Shown here: one piece after another, positions 51,323 through 61,314 of the stretch
Position numbering within the stretch: the first letter of the stretch is position 1
Layout of the letters: every line of letters begins with the position of its first letter
NCBI RefSeq assembly: GCF_900099775.1
Contig: NZ_FMTM01000009.1
Coordinates: forward strand, 171,031-235,030
DNA length: 64,000 nucleotides
Direction: 5' to 3'
From: Rhizobium mongolense subsp. loessense
GTDB taxonomy: Bacteria; Pseudomonadota; Alphaproteobacteria; Rhizobiales; Rhizobiaceae
The notes under the pieces: generated by a model
What the model was told of the DNA's origin: nothing
What the model saw: only the letters and a program-made list of their open reading frames with translations
Databases searched by the model: none
Made by a program: the position numbers and the translations under genes

Positions 51323-52969
51323 ATGACAATTCGCGAGAACCAGACTGCCTCACAAATTTCGCGGCGTGATGCGCTGAAGCTCGGCCTCGCGGCAGGCGTC
51401 GGCCTGACGATGTTCGGCATGAGCGCACGTGTTGTCATGGCCGAGGAAGGTCAGGTTCTGAAAGCCATCAATCCGGCTTTCGACCAGGATTGGTCGCCAC
51501 TGCGCGGCGGCGGCAGAACCTTCCGCTGGAATTCTTTCTGGTGGGCATCGCCGATGTATTTCGACACAGAAGGCAAGTTGCAGCCTTATGTATTTACGAG
51601 CTGGGAATCGTCCGACAACAAGGTCTGGACCTTCAAGATCGATCCCAAGGCTGTTTTTTCCGACGGCAGCAAGATCACCTCGGCGGATGTGAAGGGTTCA
51701 TGGGAAGTGGCCTCGATGCCGAACACCAAGAGCCAGCGCGCCGACCAGGTGCTGAGCAAGGTGCAAGGCTACAAAGAGATCGGAGCCGGTTCCGGTACTG
51801 AGCTTACCGGGGTTGCAACGCCGGATGAAGGAACCGTCACCGTTACGCTCACGCAAGCTGACCCGATTTTCTTCATGCGCCTGGCAAACCATATCATTCC
51901 GGTGACCAAGGCGTCCCAGTCGAGAGGCGGCGACGGCGAGGAGATTGCCGACTGGTATAAGCCGGACAATAATGCCGTCTATTCGGGTCCTTTCAAGCTG
52001 ACGGGCATCGACATCGACGCTGGGACCCTGACATTTGAGCCGAACGAGAATTTCTTCGGTCCGAAGCCGAAGCTTGCTCGCATCGAGATCAGCTCGATCG
52101 AAGACAACGTGACGGCGACTTCGCTCATCAATTCCGGTGAATACAACGTCCACACGGAACTCGTCACCTCGACGATTATCCAGGATCTCGGCCCGGAGTT
52201 TTCGGCAGGCCCGATCATTCCTACGAGCCAGCACTTCTGGTTCAACACCTCGCGTGCACCGATGAACGATCCAAAAGTGCGCCAGGCACTGATCATGGCG
52301 GTTGACCGCGACGGTCTTTTTAAGGCGTCTTATCCGGATGGGCCGCACAAGAAGGCAGACCAGATCCTGAATTCCGTGCCTGGTGCGGACGGCTCCGGCT
52401 TCGAACCCTATCCTTTTGATCCGGAAGGCGCAAAGAAGCTGCTTGCTGAATCGAGCTATGGTGGTCCCGAGCGGCTACCGAAGATTATGTTCGTCGGCGT
52501 CTCGGCGCCCGCAATCCAGGCGGCTGCCCAGTTCATCGCAGAACAGTGGCGCCAGAACCTCGGCATTACCGCAGTCGACATGAAGCCGCAACAGGACGCC
52601 TATGCCGGCCCCGACCAGAACTCGGTTCAGATTTTCCGCGACGATGTCGGCACGCGCGTCCCGGATGCCGTTTCCTATCTTGCCGGTTCCATCGCCTCCA
52701 CCTCCTCGAACGCCCAGAACAAGCTCGGGGGCTACAAGAACGACAAGGTGGACAGCCTGCTTGCCGAAGCCGCGACCAAGGCCGCCGACGACCCGCAGCG
52801 CGTGAAACTGGCGCAGGAGGCTCAAAAGGCGTTCCGCGACGATTGGGCATTCATTCCATGGTATTCTCAGGCGATGTCCCGCTGGGCGACGAAGGACGTC
52901 AAGGGCATGGAGAAGAACCTGGACTGGCAAGTCGTTGCGCCATGGGACATTTCGATCGGCCAGGCATGA
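51323..52969 (+). CDS. Peptide-type ABC transporter substrate-binding protein
   Basis: Periplasmic family-5 solute-binding protein, 548 aa. A twin-arginine-type signal (ISRRDALKLGLAAGVGLTMF, about residues 13-32) ends near VVMAEEG. The body has FRWNSFWWASPMYFDTEGKL, VFTSWESSDNKVWTFKIDPK and HFWFNTSRAPMNDPKVRQAL. The ATG at 51323 has GGAGGAG upstream; the longer open frame starts before this site and lacks support. It starts a rightward operon of binding protein, two permeases, two ATPases, four-carbon acid sugar kinase and GntR regulator. The ligand is unknown; the kinase suggests a sugar acid or a conjugate of one. Confidence 0.92.
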   Translation: MTIRENQTASQISRRDALKLGLAAGVGLTMFGMSARVVMAEEGQVLKAINPAFDQDWSPLRGGGRTFRWNSFWWASPMYFDTEGKLQPYVFTSWESSDNKVWTFKIDPKAVFSDGSKITSADVKGSWEVASMPNTKSQRADQVLSKVQGYKEIGAGSGTELTGVATPDEGTVTVTLTQADPIFFMRLANHIIPVTKASQSRGGDGEEIADWYKPDNNAVYSGPFKLTGIDIDAGTLTFEPNENFFGPKPKLARIEISSIEDNVTATSLINSGEYNVHTELVTSTIIQDLGPEFSAGPIIPTSQHFWFNTSRAPMNDPKVRQALIMAVDRDGLFKASYPDGPHKKADQILNSVPGADGSGFEPYPFDPEGAKKLLAESSYGGPERLPKIMFVGVSAPAIQAAAQFIAEQWRQNLGITAVDMKPQQDAYAGPDQNSVQIFRDDVGTRVPDAVSYLAGSIASTSSNAQNKLGGYKNDKVDSLLAEAATKAADDPQRVKLAQEAQKAFRDDWAFIPWYSQAMSRWATKDVKGMEKNLDWQVVAPWDISIGQA

Positions 52970-53004
52970 CGGCTTTCGCCGTTCTTGGTAGCAGAACAGC
53001 AACG

Positions 53005-53030
53005 GCGCGAAGACCGTAAGGCCTTCGCGC
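53005..53030 (+). other. Intercistronic stem-loop between binding protein and permease genes
   Basis: Perfect 8-bp stem GCGCGAAG/CTTCGCGC, then an A-C mismatch and CC/GG closing a GTAA tetraloop. It lies 36 bp after the binding-protein stop and 74 bp before the permease start, without a T-run. Confidence 0.6.
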
Positions 53031-53103
53031 ATGTTCAAGCAGAAGGCGCGGTTGTCCGCGGCGCTCCCGTGAAAACCGTGCCGAACAACAGGTGGAGGTG
53101 GCT

Positions 53104-54060
53104 TTGTTTCGCTACGTGTTAACGCGGTTTGCCATCTGGATTCCGTCCGTCCTTGTCGTGATGATGGCCGTTTATGCGATGGCATTTTACGGTGCCGGCG
53201 ATCCGATCAAGCTGATCTTTCTTCGTGCACCGGGCGACGTCGCCTATAATCCGCAGCGTATCGAAGCCATTCGAGAGAGCGCCGGCCTCAACAAACCATT
53301 CATCGAGCAGTTCGGCTTTTACATCTGGAACCTGCTGCATGGCCAGTTCGGCAATTCGCTGACCTCGGGCCGCTCGGTCTGGGCGATGGTTTCCGCAGCC
53401 GCTCCCGTCTCCTTCAAACTGGCGCTGTGTTCGATCATCTTGACAGCGGTCGTCGCCATCCCGCTCGGCATGATCGCAGCGCTCAATCAGAATTCCAAGC
53501 TCGACTATACGATCCTCGGCTCGGCCCTGTTTTTATGGGCGATTCCTGCCTATGTCGCCGGACCGCTGCTCATGGTCGGATTGATCGCCTTCTTGCCGAT
53601 GATCAAGGTTCCCTACGGCTGGGGCGGTATCTTTGATGTCCGCATCCTGCTGCCCCTGATAGTTTTGTCCTTTCAGCCGATTGCGCTTATCGTACGCCAG
53701 ACGCGTGCGGCAGTCATTGAAGTGCTGTCGGAAGACTTTGTACGCACGGCACGCGCCAAGGGCGTGCCGGAAATCGTCGTCGCTCTCAGGCATATCCTGC
53801 GCCCGGTGCTGACCCCGGTCGTCACCCAGCTCGGACTCATCATGATCACCATCGTCAACGGCGCGATCTTCGTCGAACTGGTCTTCGGCCTACCCGGTCT
53901 CGGCCGCCTGACCGTGCAGGCGCTCACGAATTCCGATTATCCCGTCATCCTGGCGATCACGCTCATCGGATCCTTCCTGGTCATGGTCTCGAACCTTCTG
54001 GTCGATGTTCTCTATCCGCTGCTTGATCCACGCGCCAACGATGCAAGAAGGAGCCGCTGA
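53104..54060 (+). CDS. Peptide-type ABC transporter permease (DppB-like)
   Basis: First permease of the family-5 importer, 318 aa from the chosen start. It begins FRYVLTRFAIWIPSVLVVMM, has IRESAGLNKPFIEQFGFYIW (DppB-typical) and the EAA loop RTARAKGVPEIVVALRHILR. There is no ATG near the start. TTG at 53104 lies five bases after GGAGG and gives the typical FRYxLxRF beginning; GTG at 53092 or 53098 would add a few residues but overlap the ribosome site. Confidence 0.9.
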   Translation: MFRYVLTRFAIWIPSVLVVMMAVYAMAFYGAGDPIKLIFLRAPGDVAYNPQRIEAIRESAGLNKPFIEQFGFYIWNLLHGQFGNSLTSGRSVWAMVSAAAPVSFKLALCSIILTAVVAIPLGMIAALNQNSKLDYTILGSALFLWAIPAYVAGPLLMVGLIAFLPMIKVPYGWGGIFDVRILLPLIVLSFQPIALIVRQTRAAVIEVLSEDFVRTARAKGVPEIVVALRHILRPVLTPVVTQLGLIMITIVNGAIFVELVFGLPGLGRLTVQALTNSDYPVILAITLIGSFLVMVSNLLVDVLYPLLDPRANDARRSR

Positions 54061-54062
54061 CA

Positions 54063-55021
54063 ATGTCCGCCGTCCCCCTCTCGACCTTCGAGACCGACGA
54101 AGAAGCGCCAGTCAGCCTGTGGCGCGATGCCTGGTTCCGCCTGAAGCGCAACAGGCTTGCCCTTTTCGGCCTCGCGGTTGTCCTTGTGCTGGCCTTCGCA
54201 GCGGTCTTCGGACCATACCTTACGCCCTATGACTACCTGGGCCAGGACCTTGAGGCACGCAATGCCGTGCCCTCGCTGACACATCTATTCGGCACCGATG
54301 ATCTTGGCCGGGATGTCTTCAGCCGCGTCGTCTACGGCACGCGCACTGCCTTTCTCGTCGCCGTGATCGTCACGCTCGTCGCCGTTCTGATCGGACTGAC
54401 CCTCGGCGCTGTTGCTGGCTTCTTCGGCGATCCGTTCGATCGCCTCATCATGTGGCTGACCGATGTCACCATGTCCGTGCCGAACCTGCTGCTGGTCGTC
54501 GTCATCAACGCTTCGCTGAAATCGCCGATCACCAACTGGATGGAGGCCCGCTACCTGGAGACGCTCAATCCTTTTTATCGTCAGACGGTTTGGGTGGATT
54601 TCATCCTGGTTTTCGGGTCAATGGCCCTAATCGCCTGGCCGCCTTACGCCCGTCTCGTCCGCGCCCAGGTCCTGTCGATCCGCAGCCGGCCCTATATCAC
54701 GGCGGCGCAGGCGCTCGGCCTTTCGAACTGGATCGTCATCAAGCGCTACGTCATTCCGAATGCGCTCGGTCCGCTGATCGTTTCCGTCAGCGCCGGCCTC
54801 GGTACGGCGATGGTGCTTGAAAGCGCCTTCAGTTTCCTCGGTGTCGGCGTCAATCCGCCCACTCCCAGCTGGGGCAACATGATCTCGGATGGCCTGCGCG
54901 TTTGGCAGCATTATCCGCACCTACTTGCCGCGCCGGCGGCGGTGCTTGGCCTTGCCTCGGTTGCTTTCAGCTTCCTGGGCGACGGTCTCAATGACGCGCT
55001 CAATCCGCGGGGCAGCAAGTA

Positions 55022-55022
<1 letters not shown>
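54063..55022 (+). CDS. Peptide-type ABC transporter permease (DppC-like)
   Basis: Second permease, 319 aa. N-terminal cytoplasmic SLWRDAWFRLKRNRLALFGL and first helix, then HLFGTDDLGRDVFSRVVYGTRT (DppC signature), EAA region ITAAQALGLSNWIVIKRYVI and SAFSFLGVGVNPPTPSWGNM. It carries a longer periplasmic insertion around NWMEARYLETLNPFYRQTVW than many DppC proteins. It starts 2 bp after the first permease and ends overlapping the first ATPase gene by one base. Confidence 0.92.
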
Positions 55023-56025
<1,003 letters not shown>

Positions 56026-56026
<1 letters not shown>

Positions 56027-57018
56027 TGGGCGCTGAACCGCTTCTTAAGGTCGAAAACCTGGTCAAGCACTTCTACGTCAAGCTCGGCGCTTTCGGCGAG
56101 CGCTCGGCAACCGTCTATGCGCTCGACAACGTCAATCTGGATATCATGGAAGGCGAGACCTTAAGCCTTGTCGGGGAATCCGGTTGCGGCAAATCGACGA
56201 CCGGTTTCACGATCCTCAATCTCTACAAGGCGACGAGCGGCAAGGTTGTCTATAAGGGGCAGGATCTGTCGAGGCTTGGCGAAAAGGAAATGCGGCCATT
56301 CCGCCGCGACCTGCAGATCGTCTTTCAAGATCCCTATTCGACGCTCAATCCGCGTATGACGATCGGCGAGGCGATCGGCGAGCCGATCCTCTTTCACAAA
56401 TTGTGCGCTAAGGCCGAGATCAAGGACAAGGTCGCAACCCTCCTGAGTGATGTTGGGCTGCCGGCGCGCTTTGCGCAGCGCTATCCGCATGAGCTTTCAG
56501 GCGGCCAGCGCCAGCGCGTCGTCATCGCGCGTGCGCTTGCCTGCCAGCCGAAATTCATCGTCTGCGACGAGGCAATCTCAGCGCTCGACGTCTCGATCCA
56601 GGCACAGATCATCAATCTGCTGCTCGACCTACAGGAAAAATACAGCCTAACCTATCTGTTCATCGCGCATGACCTGGCGGTCGTCCGCCATATCAGCACG
56701 CGCGTCGGCGTCATGTATCTTGGCCGGCTTGCCGAGCTTGCCAGCCGCGAAGAGCTGTTCGGCAATCCGTTGCATCCCTATACGAAGGCGCTGCTTTCGG
56801 CCGTGCCGGAAACCGATCCTTCTCACGAGCGAAGCCGCAAGCGCCAGATCCTGCAGGGTGACGTTCCAAGTCCTCTCAACCCGCCGTCCGGCTGCCGCTT
56901 CCACACCCGCTGCCCGATCGCAATCGATGTCTGCAGCAGGCTCGTTCCTGAATGGAAGGAAGCAAAACCCGGTCATCTCGTTGCCTGTCACGCCGTCAAT
57001 ACGGGACAGACGACATGA
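56026..57018 (+). CDS. Peptide-type ABC transporter ATP-binding protein (DppF-like)
   Basis: Second ATPase, 330 aa. Walker A GESGCGKSTTGFTILNLYK, Q-loop IVFQDPYSTLNPRMTIGEAI, signature ELSGGQRQRVVIARAL, Walker B FIVCDEAISALDVSIQ (Ala for Pro after the Glu), and C-terminal CRFHTRCPIAIDVC. Start is the ATG within the TGATG overlap at 56026; the stop overlaps the kinase start (ATGA). Confidence 0.94.
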
Positions 57019-58076
57019 CGCTGAAAGTCGCCATCATTGCCGACGATCTGACCGGGGCGCTCGATACGGGCACGCCGTTCGTAAAGGCAGGGCTTGCGGT
57101 TGCGGTTGCCATTGATGTTGAGGCGGCAAAAGAGGCGATTGCGAGGCGCGTCGATGTCGTCGTGATCAACACAGCCTCGCGTGCTCTTGCCGAGGATGCG
57201 GCCGCACACAGGGTGCGGCTCGCAGCGGAGATCTTGGTGTCCGTCGAACCTGCGATCGTCATGAAGAAGATCGATTCCAGGTTAAAAGGCAACGTCGCTG
57301 CCGAAAGCGCGGCCCTTGCCGAGGTATTTGCCTTCAAGTCGGTTCTGGTCGCGCCGGCGATTCCGGATCAGGAGCGCATTACCTATCGCGGCTGCGTCGT
57401 CGGGCGTGGTGTGGATAATCCGATCCCGGTTGCCGAGGTTTTTGCCAACCATTCGCAAACAGTGGCTGTTGCAGATGCCAAGGACGATATTGATCTCGAC
57501 TCTATCGCCGGCGAAAATGACTGGCGTTCGGTTCTTGCCGTCGGCGCGCGTGGCCTTGGCGCGGCCCTCGCCAGACGCCTGGGTAAGGCAGGCGTGCAAA
57601 GCCAAACCTTTGAGCCGGCCCGTAAGACGCTCTTTGCCTTCGGTTCCCGCGATCCGATTACGGCGAAGCAGATGGACCGCCTTGAGGCATCCGGTGCCCT
57701 GCGCATGATCGCCGACGCACCGATGGGTGCTGTGGAATGCGGCGAAGGTTTGGCGCTCCCGGCTCTGCTTCGCTGTAGCGGCGAAATTGCCGATGATGCT
57801 GCAGCCGTAGCGCATCGCTTTGCGAAAGGCGTAAAATCGGCCATGGACGATACGCAGCCGGATATGTTGGTGGTTGGCGGTGGCGATACTGCGCTTGCGG
57901 TGTTTCGTGAGCTTGGTATCCGCATCCTTGTCCCGAAAGGTGAAATCGAGGCAGGCGTGCCGTGGTTGGACGTTACAGCTGCAGACGGGCGGCATCTGCG
58001 TTGTGCGGTAAAGTCCGGGGGCTTCGGCAGCCCCGATAGTTTGCTAAGACTGATTGTGCGGAATCAGGCGGCGTAG
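57015..58076 (+). CDS. Four-carbon acid sugar kinase family protein (DUF1537)
   Basis: Kinase of the four-carbon acid sugar kinase family, 353 aa, which phosphorylates D-threonate, D-erythronate or similar acids in characterised cases. The N-terminal domain starts VAIIADDLTGALDTGTPFVK and has VMKKIDSRLKGNVAAE; the C-terminal nucleotide-binding domain has MLVVGGGDTALAVFRELGI and VKSGGFGSPDSLLRL. It overlaps the DppF-like gene by four bases (ATGA). With the PdxA-type dehydrogenase at 46519-47505 it would give kinase then 3-dehydrogenase steps. Other members act with class II aldolases, which are not seen here. Confidence 0.9.
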   Translation: MTLKVAIIADDLTGALDTGTPFVKAGLAVAVAIDVEAAKEAIARRVDVVVINTASRALAEDAAAHRVRLAAEILVSVEPAIVMKKIDSRLKGNVAAESAALAEVFAFKSVLVAPAIPDQERITYRGCVVGRGVDNPIPVAEVFANHSQTVAVADAKDDIDLDSIAGENDWRSVLAVGARGLGAALARRLGKAGVQSQTFEPARKTLFAFGSRDPITAKQMDRLEASGALRMIADAPMGAVECGEGLALPALLRCSGEIADDAAAVAHRFAKGVKSAMDDTQPDMLVVGGGDTALAVFRELGIRILVPKGEIEAGVPWLDVTAADGRHLRCAVKSGGFGSPDSLLRLIVRNQAA

Positions 58077-58079
58077 CGG

Positions 58080-58865
58080 ATGCCGGCGGGGAGAATGAAC
58101 GTGGATGAAGCAAATGGCGCATCTTTGAACGCGGGCACCGGCCCAGCTGCAAAGCCAGAGCGCGGAAAGGCCGTGAAGCTGGTCGATCGCGTCTTCGACC
58201 AGCTTCTGGAGCGTATTCGCGTCGGAAACTATCCTCCTGATTCACGCTTGCCGGGAGAGCATGAACTGGCTTCGATGCTCGGCGTATCGCGCCCGATCGT
58301 TCGCGACGCGCTCGCACGCTTGCGCGACCAGGGCATGGTTTATGCCCGGCAGGGGGCAGGAACCTTCGTCAGCGCCCACGGTTCGCCTGCCGCGCAACTG
58401 GCTTACTCGCCTGTCAAGACGATCGCGGACATTCAGCGTTGCTACGAGTTCCGCCTGACGATCGAGCCCGCGGCGGCCTACTTCGCCGCCAAACGCCGCG
58501 ACAGTGCAGCGCTTGAGAAGATCGCAACAGCGCTTGCGGACCTTCGTGAGGCGACGAACCACCAGCTTCATCGAACGGACGCCGATTTCCTGTTCCATCG
58601 GGCTGTCACTGAGGCTGCGAACAATCACTATTACACGGCCTCCATGGACGCCCTCAAACCGCATATCGCGGTCGGTATGCATCTGCATGGACTGTCGCTT
58701 CTCGGCCCCCGGCAAGGGCTTCAGAAAGTGTTTCAGGAACACGATGAAATCTACAGAGCTATTGCCGACGGCCGGGCAGACGACGCCCGGGATCTGATGC
58801 AGGCCCATCTCGAAGGATCGCGAGATCGCCTCTTCGAGGGCCGGGTTCTCGACCTTTCCTTTTAG
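58080..58865 (+). CDS. GntR family transcriptional regulator (FadR/FCD type)
   Basis: 261-aa regulator. The winged helix-turn-helix starts VKLVDRVFDQLLERIRVGNY, with LPGEHELASMLGVSRPIVRDAL and MVYARQGAGTFVSAHG; the C-terminal all-helical FCD ligand domain has FRLTIEPAAAYFAAKR, DADFLFHRAVTEAANNHYY and EHDEIYRAIADGRADDAR (metal-binding Asp/His positions). ATG at 58080 is three bases after the kinase stop; ATG at 58095 (MNVDEANG), after GGGGAG, is also possible. As last gene of the ABC-kinase operon it is the likely controller of this operon and of the divergent aldolase genes, responding to a sugar acid (inferred). Confidence 0.9.
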   Translation: MPAGRMNVDEANGASLNAGTGPAAKPERGKAVKLVDRVFDQLLERIRVGNYPPDSRLPGEHELASMLGVSRPIVRDALARLRDQGMVYARQGAGTFVSAHGSPAAQLAYSPVKTIADIQRCYEFRLTIEPAAAYFAAKRRDSAALEKIATALADLREATNHQLHRTDADFLFHRAVTEAANNHYYTASMDALKPHIAVGMHLHGLSLLGPRQGLQKVFQEHDEIYRAIADGRADDARDLMQAHLEGSRDRLFEGRVLDLSF

Positions 58866-59033
58866 CATCAGCGACGCTGTCACCGAGGTCTGTCGCTGCC
58901 ACGGTCTGTGATCGGCACTTTCGTCTGCGCTCCTGCTCATGGAAAAGACAAAACAGTCTCTATTGGCGCGTGCCCGTTTGCGCTTGCACATGCTACGATA
59001 TTGTTTCCTTCAACAGTTAGGGACGATCAACTC

Positions 59034-60365
59034 ATGACGGGCCAGGATGGCAGTATTCTTGATTATGTCGGAATTCTTGCCGTGTTTTTTCTCGTGGGCG
59101 CCAATGGTTTCTTCGTGGCTGCCGAATTCGCATTGGTTTCCGTCAGGCGCAGCCGCGTGACCGAGCTTGTGGCCGCCGGACGCATGAACGCTTCAGCGCT
59201 TCAGCGGGCCGTGGACAATCTCGATGCAAACCTTGCGGCCACACAGCTCGGGATAACGATCTCTTCGCTCGCTCTGGGCTGGGTCGGCGAACCGGCACTG
59301 GCGCATCTGATCGAGCCGCTCTTGGCCTGGCTGCCCGGTGACTGGGCAAGGACAGGCTCTCATGCCATCGCAGTCGTCATTGCGTTCGTGATCATAACGG
59401 CGCTTCACATCGTGCTTGGTGAACTGGCGCCGAAGAGCCTCGCTCTCCAGCGTAGCGAGGGAACGTCATTGGCCGTGGTCCGGCCGCTCGGGTTCTTTCT
59501 TATCCTTTTCAAGCCGGCGATATTTGCCCTCAATGGTATGGGTAACCTCGTGCTTCGTGCTTTCGGCCTTCACCCCGGAACTGGCGAATCCTCCTTCCAT
59601 TCTCCGCAAGAGCTGAAGTTGCTGGTGGCCGAAAGCCAGGAGGCGGGTCTTCTCAACCAGGTGCAGCAGCAGCTCGTCGAGCGCGTCCTCAATATCGGCG
59701 AGAGACCGATCTCCGACGTCATGACACCGCGTCTCGACGTCGAGTGGTTCGACGCCGACGACAGCGAGGCAGAAATTCTAAGGACGATTAGGGAGTGCAG
59801 GCACGAACAGCTTCTCGTCGCTCGCGGCTCAATCGACGAGCCGATCGGGATGGTTCTTAAGAAGGACTTGCTCGATCAGGTTTTGGACGGCGGCAAGATC
59901 CGGCCGATGGATGTCATCAAGCAGCCGCTGGTGCTTCACGAAGGAACCTCGGTGGTTCGCGTGCTCAGCAGCTTCAAGGCGTCACCGGTCCACCTCGCTA
60001 TCGTCATCGACGAGTATGGCAGTCTGGAGGGGATTGTCACCCAGACGGACTTGCTGGAGGCGATCGCCGGGGAATTGCCGGGATCCGACGAGGAACCGGC
60101 TATCGTGGTTCGCGAAGACGGCTCACTGCTTGTTGATGCAATGATGCCGGCCTTCGACGCTTTCGAAAAACTGGGCCTGCGTAACAAACCGGATGCTGAT
60201 TTCCATACGCTTGCGGGCTTTGCCCTTCATCAGCTCCAGCACATCCCGGAGACCGGTGAGGTTTTCGAGTTCGATGGATGGCGATTCGAGGTCATCGATA
60301 TGGATGGTATGCGCATCGATAAGATCCTGGCGACGCGCAGTTCGACGCAAGGAGTGGATATCTAA
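59034..60365 (+). CDS. CNNM/CorC-type membrane protein with CBS domains
   Basis: Hemolysin-related transporter family protein, 443 aa. The N-terminal DUF21/CNNM membrane domain (about residues 10-190) begins YVGILAVFFLVGANGFFVAA and EFALVSVRRSRVTELVAAGR, with ITISSLALGWVGEPALAHLI. A CBS pair follows (about 205-335; MTPRLDVEWFDADDSEAEIL, HLAIVIDEYGSLEGIVTQTD), and a C-terminal CorC/HlyC domain (TLAGFALHQLQHIPETGEVF). It probably exports Mg/Co or another divalent cation; the old 'hemolysin' label is not functional evidence. The ATG at 59034 gives the family N-terminus. Confidence 0.9.
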   Translation: MTGQDGSILDYVGILAVFFLVGANGFFVAAEFALVSVRRSRVTELVAAGRMNASALQRAVDNLDANLAATQLGITISSLALGWVGEPALAHLIEPLLAWLPGDWARTGSHAIAVVIAFVIITALHIVLGELAPKSLALQRSEGTSLAVVRPLGFFLILFKPAIFALNGMGNLVLRAFGLHPGTGESSFHSPQELKLLVAESQEAGLLNQVQQQLVERVLNIGERPISDVMTPRLDVEWFDADDSEAEILRTIRECRHEQLLVARGSIDEPIGMVLKKDLLDQVLDGGKIRPMDVIKQPLVLHEGTSVVRVLSSFKASPVHLAIVIDEYGSLEGIVTQTDLLEAIAGELPGSDEEPAIVVREDGSLLVDAMMPAFDAFEKLGLRNKPDADFHTLAGFALHQLQHIPETGEVFEFDGWRFEVIDMDGMRIDKILATRSSTQGVDI

Positions 60366-60553
60366 TTAGGCGCGCTGCCAATTCGATTGCCAACGACATT
60401 TGAAATCTCTAGCGCAACTCCGATCATGCCTGCCATGGTCAGGTTCAAAGATCGATTCGTGGCGATTAGACGCTGCACAATCTGGAGCTCCGGCACCTGC
60501 GGTTCATAGAAGCCGGTCGGTCGCGGGCAGAAAGAAATTTCCCAGTCGTCCAT
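60362..60553 (-). CDS. Small hypothetical protein
   Basis: Open frame of 63 aa, MDDWEISFCPRPTGFYEPQV onward, ending GNRIGSAPN, with a GAGGA nine bases before the ATG. It occupies most of the 269-bp gap between the CNNM-type gene and the FMN reductase and is divergent from the latter across an AT-rich promoter-like stretch. No family recognised. Its stop overlaps the CNNM-type stop on the other strand by four bases. Coding status is uncertain. Confidence 0.35.
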   Translation of the reverse strand: MDDWEISFCPRPTGFYEPQVPELQIVQRLIATNRSLNLTMAGMIGVALEISNVVGNRIGSAPN

Positions 60554-60634
60554 TGCGGGAAATCCTCATTCCTTTTATCTATTAAATTTATAGACAATAT
60601 TCTGTTTCACCATTCACATCGGAAAGGAAAACAG

Positions 60635-61195
60635 ATGGCCGCTTTGCGACTGGTCGGAATTGCCGGCAGCTTTAACCGTCCTTCGAAGACCTACGCACTC
60701 GTTGAGGACGTCGCAGAGCGCGCGGCCCAAAGATATGGCTTCGAGCGTAGCGTTTATGACCTGCGCGATGTTGGCCCATCGCTCGGCCGTGCGTTATGGC
60801 GAAAGGACCTGGACGATCAGGCGAAGGGCGTCATCGATGCGATCGTCAGCGCTGATGCCTTGATCGTCGGCTCGCCGACTTACAAGGGATCCTATCCCGG
60901 TCTGTTCAAACATTTGATCGACCTCATCGACCCCGATGAATTGCGTGCAAAGCCGATCATCGTCACGGCAACTGGCGGCGGAGACCGGCATGCTCTGATG
61001 GTCGAACATCAACTGCGGCCGCTCTTCGGGTTCTTCATGTCCCACACTCTGCCGACGGCCGTCTATGGATCGGATCGCGATTTCGCCGACTACAAAGTTT
61101 CTTCGGAGCCACTGTCCAAGAGGATTGGCGAAGTCGTGAGCGAACTTGCAGCTTTCTTTCCCGCCGCAGACGCGATGCTCGCGGCCGCCGAATAA
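60635..61195 (+). CDS. NADPH-dependent FMN reductase (MsuE/SsuE-like)
   Basis: Flavodoxin-fold FMN reductase, 186 aa. N-terminal flavin phosphate loop region LRLVGIAGSFNRPSKTYALV, then ALIVGSPTYKGSYPGLFKHL and the glycine-rich TATGGGDRHALMVEHQLRPL, as in MsuE/SsuE enzymes that supply FMNH2 to two-component monooxygenases of sulfonate or sulfone metabolism. No partner monooxygenase is present nearby, so the physiological role is open. A very AT-rich stretch (60575-60610) upstream is probably its promoter, and GGAAAGGAAAAC is its ribosome site. Confidence 0.87.
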   Translation: MAALRLVGIAGSFNRPSKTYALVEDVAERAAQRYGFERSVYDLRDVGPSLGRALWRKDLDDQAKGVIDAIVSADALIVGSPTYKGSYPGLFKHLIDLIDPDELRAKPIIVTATGGGDRHALMVEHQLRPLFGFFMSHTLPTAVYGSDRDFADYKVSSEPLSKRIGEVVSELAAFFPAADAMLAAAE

Positions 61196-61314
61196 CGTTC
61201 GACGCTTGATGTCCTCGCGAAATCAAGGAGTGATCCGATGCAGACAACCCGGTGCGCGGCCGCAATAAAATGCCGCGGCATGTCGAGGTTTGACTTACGT
61301 AGAGGCGTGTCGCA

